NCBI GenBank assembly: GCA_029582165.1
Contig: CM055871.1
Location: 4,099,501 to 4,163,500, forward strand
Direction of reading: 5' to 3'
Length of the DNA stretch: 64,000 bases
From: Portulaca oleracea
Lineage: Eukaryota > Streptophyta > Magnoliopsida > Caryophyllales > Portulacaceae
Shown here: positions 31,561-43,314 of the stretch, piece after piece
How the letters are laid out: each line of letters begins with the position of its first letter
How positions within the stretch are numbered: the first letter of the stretch is position 1
Notes under the pieces: model-generated
Told to the model about the DNA's origin: nothing
What the model saw: the letters and a program-made list of their open reading frames with translations, nothing else
The model's database searches: none
Translations under genes and position numbers: made by a program

Positions 31561-33336
31561 TGGTGGAGGCAGTGGCGAATCCAGAAATGAAATCAGATGG
31601 AGGATATGTTGTGTTCGAAGTCGTTGCATGTTCCGCTGCTGGAGAAGAAGCTAGACTCCATGGAGCAAACCACGTACGATCTGCTCGACCGATAGGCGGT
31701 GTCCTTGATTAGGATGTTACTGGCTCGAAACGTCAGGTTTAATGTCATGGAGAAAAAGGCAACTAAGTAATTGCTGGAGGCACTTGAGGAGATGTATGAG
31801 AAGCCAGCACAACAAATCAGGTATATTTGTTCTGCAAATTAACCTGTTGTAAGATAGCTGAGGATGGTGATGTGGCTGATCATATTAATGAGATTACTAA
31901 AATTTTATCACAACTTGCTTCAATAAAGATGATTTTTGCTGAGAATGTTAAAGCTTGTATATTGTTGTCTTCTATGCCTGACTCTTAGGAAACAGTTGTA
32001 ATTGCTGTTAGTAGTGCAAAGAGTACTGACTAGATGAAATTTGACGAGGTCAAGTCTGTGCTGCTTAATGAGGGCCTTCATAGGAAGAATTCTAGTGGTG
32101 AATCTTCGGGAAGTGCCTTAAGTGTCAGGGGTAGGAAGGACAATAGGAATTCGAATAATTCCATGGGATGGATGAACTTCAGAGGTGGAGGCAAGCATAG
32201 GGATATAAGCAATGTGTGTGTTATGGTTGTGGTGATACATGTCATTTTAAGAGGGATTGCCCTAAACCTAGAAAGGGGAAGTGTAATGATGACTTGGACT
32301 CTATCAACTCTGCGGAAGACCTTTGTGTAACTCTAATTTTGAGTGTGTCTAGTCCTGAAGGGTCATGGATAGTTGACTCTGGTGCATCCTTTTATGTTTC
32401 ATCCGATAGGGAGTTATTTCATAATTTTAGGAGTAGGAATTTTGGCAAGGTGTATCTTGCTAATGACAAGTGTTATGAGATAACAGGTAAAGGAGATGTG
32501 ACTATTAAGACTATTAATGGTGGTCTTTGGATGTTGGAGGATGTGAGGTATATTCCTAGAATTAAGATGAATTTGATTTTAGTGAATGAACTCGATGAGA
32601 TGAGCTACACTACAGGGTTCAGGAATGGAAGATGGAAGATCGTGAAGGGTGTTGTGGTAATGGAGAAGGGATTGAGGTCTGGTACTTTGTACTCCATTAG
32701 GGGTAACACTTACACGATTTCGAATGCTTTTTGTTCTAACTTGTGGCATTGCAGGCTTGGTCACATGAATGAGAAGATGGTCAGTTTCACCAAAACTGGC
32801 AGAGAACCTGAGGAGGTATGGAGTGACCCATGTGACAAGAAGCTAGTGGGAGCTCAAACGGTCAAGATTTCTGTTAGGCTTGGTGTGCCTAGGAGGGAAA
32901 CAGAGGAATCACAGGAAGCTCCACAAATTACAGATCAGGTTGTTGAAGAGCCTGAACCACAGGAGCTAGGTGAAAGCTCTTGTGAGAATGGGCATACTCC
33001 ACCACCCACTGTGAGGAGATCCATGAGGGATACTAGAGAGTCCTATAATAAGGCTATGCAGGCGGAGGCTCGGTTCAAGTGGGAGCACGCAATGGTCGAT
33101 GACATTGTTTCACTTGAGGAAAATAGAACCTCGGAGCTGATCAGGTTGTCTGCAGGGAAGAAAGCCTTGAAGAAGTGGGTCTACAAGATCAAGGATAAGC
33201 CAATGGATGTTGAGAAATTGAGGCCCAGTATGGCCTCAGGAGGCCTCTCTGACTGATAAAGAGGTCGGTCGATGCACTAGTGAAACTTGTGAAGAAAGTT
33301 GAGGATGTTGGAGGATTTGGTCTCTAAGTGGGAGAT
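31561..33336 (+). mobile_element. Copia element internal region, deletion derivative
   Basis: Gag-like sequence (NEITKILSQLASIKMIF near 31890) with several stops, then zinc knuckle, protease and RT start, ends with a polypurine tract AAGTGGGAGA (33326-33335). Layout and motifs are those of Tork-like Ty1-copia elements. Confidence 0.75.
32216..33256 (+). pseudogene. Copia gag-pol fusion frame lacking integrase core, RT palm and RNase H
   Basis: A 346-codon open frame. Zinc knuckle CYGCGDTCHFKRDC lies near residues 2-15. Protease WIVDSGASFYVSS (DSGA active site) lies near residue 51. Pre-integrase motif LWHCRLGHMNEKMV lies near residue 175. The frame then jumps to DPCDKKLVGAQ (integrase end), and RRSMRDTRESYNKAM and VDDIVSLEENRTSELIRL (RT N-terminus), ending WVYKIKDKPMDVEKLRP. 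The integrase DDE core and the RT YVDD are missing. That the frame stayed open after the deletion is notable. Confidence 0.85.
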
Positions 33337-33807
33337 TGTTGTATGTGGAGACCAAATGAGGTGAAGGAGGAAGGAGAAGAGCGAAGACGAGGAGAAATTT
33401 CTGGGGCTCCATCAACGCCTTTAGACACCACCAACGCCTGGAAGGCACTACCAACGCTCCATCCCGAGACAAGAAACAAGAGACGCTGACAGCGCTTAAG
33501 TTCATTGCAAGGCTTTTTCGTCAGCCACAAGGCGCTACCCATGGGGTTTGGACGCTGGCAGTTGCACGTCCAGAAGCATCGATATTGGAGGCACCACTGG
33601 CACCTCATAGGCGCCACCAGCGTCTCCTTGGGTCGAGTAAGGCCCATGCTTTCCTTTTTTTGTTCTTTGTGCGGCGGTTATCATTAATTAGGTTATTAGT
33701 ATAACCTAGGTTTCTCCTTGTACCCTCTAGTATATATTGAGATCAGTTTCTCCTCATTATTCAATCCCTTGTATCAAGTGAGATAGGTGTTTAGTTCGTA
33801 TTTTACA
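33337..33807 (+). repeat. Copia 3' LTR
   Basis: Starts TGTTGTATGTGG right after the polypurine tract and ends near TTTTACA. TATATATTGAG at about 33730 is the likely TATA box. It holds repeated CACCAACGCC-type words (33410-33640). No matching 5' LTR is in the window. Confidence 0.6.
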
Positions 33808-34177
33808 TGATTTTTCCCCTTTATTCTTTGGCTTTTTTGCTTGTTTTGAATAATTAAATTAGGATTTTTATTATATTTTTACTCATTTTGCAATTTTATT
33901 AGATTTTCATGTCTTTTTATTATTTTAGTTATTTTTGTAACTAAAATGAAGCAAAAAGATAAAAATTAGAAATAAAAATAAAAATCTAATTCTAATCCTA
34001 AATATACCTAACCCAATTCCCCATTTTCTTTCCTTATTCGGCCTATTCATTCCCCAGCCCAAAGTCCAAATTCTAAAACCCAACTAACCCACACCCAAAC
34101 CCTATTACCCCAGCCCAAGTACCCACATCCCTCATTCTCACTCAGCCAAACAAAACCCATTCCCAACCCTGATTTCT

Positions 34178-34536
34178 CAAAAAATTACTTAGGGGTACCC
34201 TAACTTTTGGTGAAATGTTTTTCTGGTACCCCAACTTTTAAAAACTAATTTTGGGGTACCCTAACTTTTAGAATTAGAAATAATTAGGTGAATTTCCCGC
34301 CAATGATTTGAATTCACCGGTGAGTTGTAGGCGGGAAATTGATTAAATGTTTTTGTGGATGAAAATGCCCTTTGTTTTTGTCGACGAAAATGATTTGAAT
34401 CAATCGAAATTTCGCCGAAAATTCACCTAGTAATTTCTAATCCTAAAAGTAAGGGTACCCCAAAATTAGTTTTGAAAAGTTAAGGTACCAAAAAATTGTT
34501 TCTTCAAAAGTCAGGGTACCTCTATGTAATTTTTTG
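34178..34536. mobile_element. Mutator-like MITE, 359 bp, with 9-bp target duplication
   Basis: Ends CAAAAAATTAC and GTAATTTTTTG are perfect inverted repeats; the arms continue for about 90 bp with several GGGTACC words. CTGATTTCT is duplicated exactly at 34169-34177 and 34537-34545. A 9-bp duplication is typical of Mutator. Non-coding. Confidence 0.92.
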
Positions 34537-34599
34537 CTGATTTCTTATTTCTATTCCCCTTTTCCTTCTTTCATTTCCCTCCTTCGTCCCCTTTTCCCT

Positions 34600-34678
34600 T
34601 TCTTCTTCTTCTTCTTCTTCTTCTTCTTCTTCTTCTTCTTCTTCTTCTTCTTCTTCTTCTTCTTCTTCTTCTTCTTCT
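34600..34678. repeat. (CTT)n microsatellite
   Basis: About 25 CTT units; poly-Phe or poly-Glu frames here are artefacts. Confidence 0.95.
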
Positions 34679-36566
34679 CTATTTTCTTCTTCCCTGGCTG
34701 TATAGATAAACAACCCCCAATCTCCATCCCTCATTTTCTCATCTTCCTCTGATATTCTCATCTCCATCTCCTTCATTCTCACTCTTTGATTCGAGAATAC
34801 CAAGTTCTCGATACTCCCTCCTCCATTCTAACACCTCTCTCCTTGTCTACTTCCTTCTTCTCTGTTCTATGAAAACAACCCCAGCGAAGCACCTCCATTA
34901 ACCAACTCCTTCCCTCTTCATCTCTTCTCATCTCTTTTCTTTCATCTATTTCTTCTTCTATTCTCTTATCTCAAAATCTCGTGATATCTCACTCTTTTTC
35001 TCTTCATTTGCATATTTGGTTGAAGAAATAATAGAAGAAGTACCATTTGATGCATCCGCTACCACCATCTTCATCCTCTAACCGCCGATTGCATCTGCAC
35101 CGTCTATTTTGAGGAAGAATACAGGTCGAGATTCAAGAGAGAGGCTCTAATTCGATTATAAAAGGGAGAAGAAGAGTCGCTCAAGATTTTGATGGTTGGT
35201 TTTGGCCTCCATCCTTAGGGTTAGGATTAGGTTAGATTTTAGATTTAGTATTATTAATGATTTTATTTTGTCTTGAGTCTCTGTTTTGTCATCCTTGTTA
35301 ATCGTTTATTAGAGTTGGTTCTTGAATAGTTGACTTTGTGAATCTGGAAATTTATGTTGATGAATTTTGTGTTTGGTTTTTTTTTTTATCTCGGTTATTT
35401 GATGTCTGAAGATTGTTCTTGTGTTGATGATGCTCTGTTTGGTAAGTAACGATAATTCTTTATTCATGATTGATTTCATGGTTGGATTGTTCTTCCTTTG
35501 TCTGGGTTTGATTTGTGTCTAATGAATTAATGAATATTCCGGGTTGAATATGTGATTGTTGGTGTTTGATACGTTTTAATTTGGTGATTGTCTCCTTCCT
35601 CCCCCGTTTTGTCTCGACTTTATTCTTCTTCTTGCTTTCCTCTATTTTCTTTCTTTCTCTCTTTTCTCCTGGTTCTCGGGTAGTGGTAGTAGGGGTCAAT
35701 CCCTTTTTGTTTTTCCTTTTCCTTTCTTTCTCCCTTTTTCCGGTTAGTTCTCATTGTCGAAGCAGTAGAGATGAGGTTTGATCTTCTTTTCTTTTCTTTG
35801 GTTTTGATTTGCCTTGGGTCAGTGGTCTTTTAAGAAATATTTTTACTCTTCTTCTTAGGTCTTGATTTGTGTCTTTATTTGTGTTAGGTAAGCTATGAGC
35901 TCAGTCGGAGTCCTAGTTTATTTGGGTCTTTGAACAGGGTTAGTTTTAGGCTTAGAGTTTGCTAGGTTTTATTGTGGGTTCTTAGGGTTTATTAGGGGTC
36001 TGTTCAGTCTAGGGTTAGTTTCTGTTAGGGTTTGTCTTAGGTTTTTTTAGGGTTTGTTTGGGTCAGTTCTGTTAAGGTTAGGTTTTAGGGTAAGTTTCAA
36101 GTCTTGTTAAGGTTAATTTGTGGGTTAGGGTTTTATTAGTGGTTGTTAGGTTTAGTCTTGGGGTTTGCTACGGTTATGTCTTTAGGGTTTAGGGTTTTTA
36201 TTAGGGTTTCTTTGCTGCCTAATATGATTAGTGGCTAGGGTTCTTTGGGGTTAAGGGGGTGATTAAGGTTCCAATGGATGATTAATTGTGGGGGTTTAGT
36301 GATTTAGTGAGTGATTAGTAAACGAATCCTAATTCCCACCTTATTCCTTCCTTCAAGTGGGGTGAATTAGGGACCGAAAGCTTTCTTCTCCTTTTGTGTG
36401 GTTTTTTTTTTTTTTTTTTTGTGTTTCCTTATTGCTTACAAAACCTCCTCTTGAATTATCATGAATCTTAAAGGTGAGAATTTAGAAAAGGCTTTTAGGT
36501 TTAGAATCCCCAACTCCCTGATAAAGAACGACAAAACCGGGCGTACAAAACTGCTCGTACACAAAA

Positions 36567-36584
36567 TGGCGCCGTTGCCGGGGT
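36567..36584 (+). other. Primer-binding site, tRNA-Asp type
   Basis: TGGCGCCGTTGCCGGGGT differs only in the last base from the site at 18449. It defines a second LTR element in + orientation. Confidence 0.85.
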
Positions 36585-36664
36585 GTTGCACCTTCTAACC
36601 TTTTAGTTTCTTTCTTGAGTTTTCCCTCTAGGTTTTAAAAATCTAAAAAAATTAATAAAAAGAA

Positions 36665-38107
36665 ATGACATGTTTTGACTTCCTTCAAGATAAGTAAGAA
36701 TTATTATGTGAATATCGTGATAGATTAAATGACTATTTTGCTTATTGGGCTCCTCATGGATTTAACTTTTCTGATCGGGACGTGTTGGTTGTTATTAATG
36801 AAGGAGTGAGCTTTATAACTCGTAATGTGCTTAATCGCTTTGGTTTCAACATAGGAAATGATTATAAGGCTTGGGAATCGGTTGATTGGTTGACCGATGA
36901 TACTCGTAGATTTATGGAGAGTTGTCATCCTTCGAATTATTATTTTAATAATCCATATGTTGAATATGTTAGATCTAATTATGATGCATTTATGAATTTT
37001 TGCCCCATTTCCCCTTGTGATGGTTTGCATACTCAATCTCCATTTGTGGATCAACCGAAGGAAATGGGCTATGAAGATTCGTATGTGAGTACTCCTTCCT
37101 CTCCTCTTTCTATTCCTATGCATGTCCCCTCCCCATGTGATCAATTTGAATCATCTATTCATGCTTTTGACTCTTTAACTTATGATGCTCATCCGACCTT
37201 TGTTGAAAATGATGTGAGTTATTAGCAATAACAAGATAAAGAGCATGAGGAATTAAAAGAAAAGCTTTATATGATAGTTTATATAGCATGTAGAACGTGG
37301 CCTGAGTTTAGACATGTGGTTAAACCGTCCCCTCGTGTGGAATATGCTTTGAGTAGAATTGAGTCTGTTTCTCCATTATCCCCTGATATTCAGGTTGATC
37401 TTCCTTTATGTGAAAATGGTGATAATGACTCGCTTTCTCCGCTTTCTCCATCTTTGACTTGTGTGCCACATTCTCTTGATATAGAAACTATTCCTCATAA
37501 TGCATATGTGTGTGATTATGAATCATTTTCTATGGATTATGAACCTGAGTGCTGCACTTTCACCTTTGATGTTGATGTTGATGAAACTTTATGCGATTTT
37601 GAGAGTGTTGTCATGGAGAGTATTCCTACTTTTTCTTTACACACATGTGATGATGTTGATGAATTCGATGATAATCTTGGGTTGGGACTTGTTTGTGATG
37701 ATATTGTTTAGGAAGTTGATAACTCTCTTATATGCATTGAATGTGATGATGTATCCCCCTCTGATCTCAATCATGTAATCCCCATTCATTCATTATTTAT
37801 CACTCCCTCACCCAACCACGCATGCCTTGAGTCTCTAGGTCCCTTTAGAGGTTATGATCTCCTCCTACACCCTTATCATGTTTACCTAGAGGACTCGCCT
37901 AGAAAAATCATGTTTATTCACTTATTTCATCATTTTAGTGATTTTTCTAAGGCATTTGACAAGATGTTGAGAACCCTTTCTAATGCTGACTTTTTGTTTT
38001 GTTTGTTCTCATACATCCATGATTCTGAAATGCATTCGAGGATGCATGATCTTCTTCTACGAGCGTTGACTTCCTTCGATGTTGAAGGCCCAAGTCTTGA
38101 AGAATAA
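36665..38107 (+). pseudogene. Long decayed reading frame of unknown function in a tRNA-Asp-primed LTR element
   Basis: One frame runs 481 codons from ATG 36665 to the stop at 38105-38107. It is broken only by TAA 36695, TAG 37223, TAA 37229 and TAG 37709. The N-terminal part reads CEYRDRLNDYFAYWAPHGFN and WLTDDTRRFMESCHP. The middle is acidic and rich in Ser, Pro, Asp, Cys and Tyr (EPECCTFTFDVDVDETLCDF). The C-terminus is FIHLFHHFSDFSKAFDKM then FDVEGPSLEE. I see no zinc knuckle, DSGA/DTGA, YVDD or DDE, so it is neither gag nor pol that I recognise. Its place, 80 bp after a primer-binding site, is where gag normally starts. Confidence 0.6.
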
Positions 38108-38958
38108 GGAGTGGATGATGCTCCAGTGTGATGGAGGTTTACCAATACAACCTGTGTAATTGTAATCATCATATTACTAATGCATCGATTCTGTGGTTTT
38201 TTTTTTCCCGCTTTGGGTTTTTCCATGTTAAACCTCTGGTGTCAATTTTCTGATTTCTTTTGCGTTATTATTTCTCATTGTTTGTGGTTGCTTGAGTGCT
38301 CTTAGATCCTAACACATGCATTACCATTCCTTAGATACTACATTATCATACTTTTTTAATAAATATTTTAATAGCAAATATATTGTTTTCAATTTCTTTG
38401 TCGTATTTTCTTTAAAGTAAACATCAGTGCGAATGCATGAGCATAAAATGGTTTATTTAATTCATAAATATGAAGATTAAAGTTTAGACTAGATAATAAT
38501 TGGAGTGACTTAAATAAAGATAATTCATAGAGAATTTGGAAAGAAACCAAATTAATTGATTCAGTTGCTACATTGTCAAATAAAATTTAATGAGCACAGT
38601 AGTTTTGATGGAGTTTGAAACCATTTCTACACAAGAGACATCAAAGAGAAAGAGTAAAAAATATTGTTTGGGCTAATTTTTACCAAGCAAATAATTTCAG
38701 ATATGTGAGATGAAGTTATATATATCATGTACTGCATATATGTTCTTAGAAAAAAAAAATAGTTCGGGTTTTTTTGGGACCATTGAGATACAACGCATAT
38801 TTTAAATTCAAACCAAAAGTTGATGAGAAAACCCGATTTGATTCGGGTCGGACTAATTTGAACATTCGGTTCAGTCAGATTTTTAACAACGGGATCGAGA
38901 CCTATGCAATGGTTGAGAAGAAGCAATTTTGGCTTTAATTACCTTTTTATCCTTCCAG
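38108..38958. other. AT-rich DNA, nothing recognised
   Basis: It probably contains the 3' part of the preceding element; no LTR copy matching 33808-36566 is seen. No gene. Confidence 0.45.
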
Positions 38959-39190
38959 GGGTCCATCAATCGGCTTTAAAAAAGGCCGACGACGAGCAGG
39001 CTAGTAACAAGGTCCATATACTAGTTACACTCTCGTTGATAGTGGTACACCTGAACCGAGCAGCTGTGACACTATCCTGCAAACTCGTAGCTACCGCCGA
39101 CTTCAGCTTGCGTGTCATTGTTGCATACCTCTGCACGTTTACAACTGGCTCCCTCCTCTTGTTTGGCCTCCTTGAGTACATCTACCAAAG
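38959..39190 (+). pseudogene. WAT1-related transporter N-terminal exon fragment
   Basis: After a CCTTCCAG acceptor the frame reads HILVTLSLIVVHLNRAAVTL, then DFSLRVIVAYLCTFTTGSLL, then LFGLLEYIYQR, up to a GTAACT donor at 39191. This is the first-helix/second-helix exon of WAT1-related transporters (pattern ...MSxRVxVAYRxxFAT...). There is no ATG in the exon; the nearest in-frame ATG (38904) would need the acceptor to be unused. No following exons were found before repeats begin. It may be a fragment of a second gene copy. Confidence 0.65.
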
Positions 39191-40044
39191 GTAACTATTG
39201 TTATTTTTTTCTTTTCCTTTATTTCTAATTCATTACTATAGCTATCATTTTACTTGTACATAACATATTAATAGCCAGTCATAGTCCCTTATAGGGTTTC
39301 ACTAGTCTGCTAGGGTTCTGACAGTAGGGTCTTTTCCCAATAATCCCGTTTACCCCTCCATTTTTTTCACTAACCCACGTTTAAAAAAAAATGGGCCCTA
39401 ACACAGTGACTACCGCGGTGGTGAACCGCTCTTCGTATTGACGTGAAACACAACCAACCAATGTCTTGGAATGTAGGTTAGTGAAAAAAACTAAGAGATT
39501 AATGAGGTTATTGGCTTGGGACAGTTTTTTTCCCTTCACCGGCCATGTTAGCGTGCATGGAAAATGGTTCACCACCTCCTTAAGTACTGTTAGTATAATA
39601 ATGTCACCTATGTATAAAGGTCAGAGATATTACTGTCCAATATTAAAGGTTAGTATATTAGAATCCAAAACTCCCAAAGGTTGGTATATTATCAGCCAAA
39701 AACCCTATTATAATTCACAAGGATTTTATATGAGTTATTTTAATATAAAAAATTTAAATGTATATTATATTATAATCTATCTATATATTATTAATAGGAA
39801 AGTTAGTGAGCCCCACAAAATTGAGGAAGAAGAGTAATTCTAGGAGCCTAGCTAAGCCAATGAGAAATAAAATAAATATCTAATTTAATTATTTTGTTAA
39901 AGATTTTCGATAAACAAGTTATTAAAATTGGCTTTCTGGCCACAAAAGAAAAAAAAATAATTTGTATAATTATAATAGCAAAGTTTGTGTGTCCCATTAA
40001 ATGGTGGAAGGAGAGTAATTTTAGATTCCAAACCCAATTAAAAA
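39191..40044. other. Intergenic DNA with repeat fragments
   Basis: 39279-39325 resembles 11555-11605 (GTCCCTTATAGGGTTTC, CTAGTCTGCTAGGGTTC). The end at about 39690-39711 (TATCAGCCAAAAACCCT) resembles the terminus of the element at 40045. A diverged duplication (AGTAATTCTAGG at 39832; AGTAATTTTAGA at 40013) is also seen. No gene. Confidence 0.45.
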
Positions 40045-40592
40045 AGGGTTTTTGGCTCAAAATAATCTGTAGACAGAGATCATTGGTTGAAAATAATCCA
40101 AACTCACTTTTTGGCTGAAAATAATCCAAACTTGTAACCTATTTACTCGGACTAAACCGAAATCTATTTTCGGCATTGGAATGCTGAGTGGGCAGCTTGA
40201 GCAAGTGTTTTTTTAATTGATTTTGGTTTTGAATTTTTTTAAACTTATTTAGACCTCAACTCACTTAAACTTACAATGACGTGACAATGGCTTAAAAAAA
40301 CACTTTAACATAATAAAAGTTGAATCCGAGTGTTTTTATTTTTAATCATTGTCATGTCATTATAAGTTTAAGTGAGTTGGGATCTAAATAAGCTTTAAAA
40401 AAAGTCAAAACCAAAATCAATTAAAGAAACACGTGCTCAGGCTGCCCAGTCAGCATTCCAATGCTGGAAATAGATTTCAGTTTAATCCGAGTAAATAGGT
40501 TACAAGTTTTGATTATTTTCAGCCAAAAAGTGAGTTTGGATTATTTTCAGCCAATGACCTCCGACTTCGGATTATTTTGAGCAAAAAACCCT
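40045..40592. mobile_element. Foldback/MULE-like element, 548 bp
   Basis: Ends AGGGTTTTTGGCTCAAAATA and ATTTTGAGCAAAAAACCCT are inverted. The arms match for over 200 bp each (GAAAATAATCCAAACTCAC, CTATTTACTCGG, GCATTGGAATGCTGA and their complements). A-rich flanks give only a doubtful target duplication. Non-coding. Confidence 0.8.
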
Positions 40593-40643
40593 TAGAAAAA
40601 AAAAGATAATTCTAACTTTTTCCTCAATTTATGATTATTTAAG
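40593..40643. other. Spacer
   Basis: Short AT-rich DNA; CCTCAATTTATG here is inverted relative to CAAAATTGAGG at 39815. Confidence 0.3.
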
Positions 40644-41187
40644 TGTAACGCCCCAGAAATTCAATATAGAAAAGTCAAAGTCAAACTAAAGTTAGTAGCA
40701 GAAGTGTCAACTTTATTTGGGCGTCATTGTTGTATCCCCGAAGAAATACAAGGCGAGAAGAAAAACTACAATTGTTCAACAACTTTAAACCAAACTAAAC
40801 AAACTTAAAACCTGTATTCAAAAACTCAACATCATTAACTTCAAGTTTTTCTGAATTGAAACACAACATAAAATGATAAAAGCTAAGCATGTCAATCCTC
40901 AATACTAGTTCCCGTCCCTAGCATATAGATCTTCACCTGAAAACAAAACATTACAAACATGAGGGAAAAAAAACTCAATAATGTCTACCCTTAATCGTCA
41001 AAACAACTTAAAATTCATTTTAATTCATTTAAGGGAGAGAGGACAAGCCAAACCATTTCGCAAACCTTTTCACCCTTCCCAGAATGATAAACTGTTTTCC
41101 TTAACCCAACCAATTCATTTTAATATGTGGGCAGGATACCACATCCTTTAAAGTAGCGTATATCAAACTGGATCCCATATCCTTTGC

Positions 41188-41453
41188 CTACCACATGCTA
41201 CGACCAGAATTATCACAATATCACATTTCTATCTACCACAAGCTACGACCAGGATCCCAGATCCTTTGCCTACCACATGCTATGACCAGAATTATCAAGA
41301 GCTCACATGTCTGTCAACCACAAGCTACGACCAAGATCACAGATCCTTTGTCTACCATAGGCTACGACCAGAATTATCACAATATCACATTTCTGTCTAT
41401 CACAGGCTACGACCAGGATCCCAGATCCTTTGCCTACCACAGACTACGACCAT
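41188..41453. repeat. 82-bp tandem repeat, just over three copies
   Basis: CTACCACA or CTACCATAG starts at 41188, 41270, 41352 and 41434, exactly 82 bp apart. Each unit has two sub-units with GCTACGACCAG. Frames across it are artefacts. Confidence 0.9.
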
Positions 41454-41604
41454 CCTAGAAATTATATCAGGGCATCCCCTGATCTCTTGGTCTATGACCC
41501 TACATGATACCACATCTTAGTTTCTAGGTTATTCCCTGAAACCTGCTTAATGTTCCACTTTGAATTATTAGTATCTTATGCATTCTCAGCTCATAGTTCT
41601 CAAC

Positions 41605-41775
41605 TCAAACCCAACCCAGGTTATCAAAATTAGTAACAAAACCACGTCTAAAAGACCATCTCAATTTTCTCAACTCATAAATCAACCCAGGTTATCAAAC
41701 CCAACCCAGGTTATCAAAATTAGTAACAAAACCACGTCTAAAAGACCATCTCAATTTTCTCAACTCATAAATCAA
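41605..41775. repeat. Near-perfect 88-bp direct duplication
   Basis: AACCCAACCCAGGTTATCAA through CAATTTTCTCAACTCATAAA occurs twice in a row, starting at about 41609 and 41697. Confidence 0.85.
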
Positions 41776-43314
41776 CAACCACAAACTAATAATCAAAACA
41801 GACGATCTAAATTTTCCACATAAAGTCCCCTTCGTGATGCAAATTTCAAAACAAATTAGAAATCAACAAAAACAATTAAAGTGCATCCTAGTGGGGATTA
41901 GGGCATAGACATTACCTGAATATCTTCACTTCACTTCAAATAACAAACACACTTGACCTCACTAATGGTGCGAACTAGCCCGGACCTAAAATAGAATAAT
42001 TTATATAATTAAAACGTGCCCTTCGATGTTAGTATTAACTACCTTCTACCTAACCCTCCCCTAGGATCACCATAGGGTTCCCATCATTCATGAATTAACA
42101 TCTTGAACTACTCAATACATCTTTCACATAGGCACACATTGAGAAACTTACAACATATTTCACATATTCACATTTCGGCAAAATTAAAAACAGGACATAT
42201 TACATCGCATGCATCAAGGGTCAAAACTTAACTTCCTGACACCCTACCCCATGATCCTAAATTTGGATTTTTTGGAAATCTCGAGATGTCTACTAAAACT
42301 TTCAGGTTGACCTAGAGACCTAAAACACACTCTAAGGTCCCCAAACAAAGCTCATACTCCAACTAGTCCAGTTCTGACCTAGGTTTGGTAATTGGGACAT
42401 ATCTCGACTTATACACCTCCAAAGCTCGAACCGCAAATTTTCTATGAAAGCTAACATTTAAGGCGACTTCCAGCCCAAACGGTTTGGTCAAAATACGGCT
42501 ACACAATTTATGGTGACCCCTTCTTTATGAACTACCAAATCTATCCTGTTCTCGGTCCACTTGTAGTCGGTAATTTCGATTCTAACCCTAACCATCCAAT
42601 CTTGGGACTCTAATTTGGGCCCAAAACAGTGGCTAAGGTCAAAGATCCTTCCCCCTACACAACCGAGGCCCATACTTCATAATTACTAAAATTAAACCTA
42701 ATAATACCAACTTTAAATTTCTTAACAACATCACACCAATCAAGTATAAAATCTCTTATTAGTAACACCCTATATCATCCATAATAATAATAATAATAAT
42801 AATAATGTAGTACATAACAATAACATAATAACAAGGTTAACACATAAGGTTCAAAACTTTATTAAATATAACACAATTTAGACTTGTATAATAGTAGGGG
42901 AAGTTGTAGAATACTCTTCTAAATAATATAACATAATAGTAAGTATAACCTATACATTAACCTAAGAAATTTTACAAAATAAACTAAAAAGTTTTAACCT
43001 ACACATATGAAATAAATTAAGAACTACAAAACAACTCTATTTAGAACTCAATAATATGCATCATAACCCAATTGTAACACATGAAAACAGATTTAATACT
43101 TTAACTAACCCTAATACATGCATAAAATAACACTAATACAACCCTAAACATGATTTAGCATATACTACTACATTATCTTAACCACATATTAGTAAAACCA
43201 ATAATAATATACAACAAACATCACCTTGCTACAACTTAGAATTTAATAAAACTCTGACTCATTAATAACCCTAAACATAAACACTAACATTAATAACCTT
43301 TAGCATGATTTATA

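Larger units (their letters stand above)
33808..36566 (+). repeat. Probable LTR of a tRNA-Asp-primed element
   Basis: No gene. It ends at a primer-binding site (36567), so its right part should be LTR. It contains a MULE MITE (34178-34536), a CTT microsatellite, and a stretch of TTAGGGTTT-like words (35930-36240). The LTR start is not located. Confidence 0.45.

Noticed and set aside
34522..34803. Open frame encoding a Glu-rich or Phe-rich protein
   Set aside because: It is the translation of the CTT microsatellite on either strand.
35930..36240. Interstitial telomere repeat (TTTAGGG)n
   Set aside because: TTAGGGTTT words are frequent but irregular; no two perfect heptamers stand in a row for more than a short stretch.
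41188..41453. CRISPR-like array
   Set aside because: The 82-bp units are contiguous tandem copies without unique spacers, in a plant genome.
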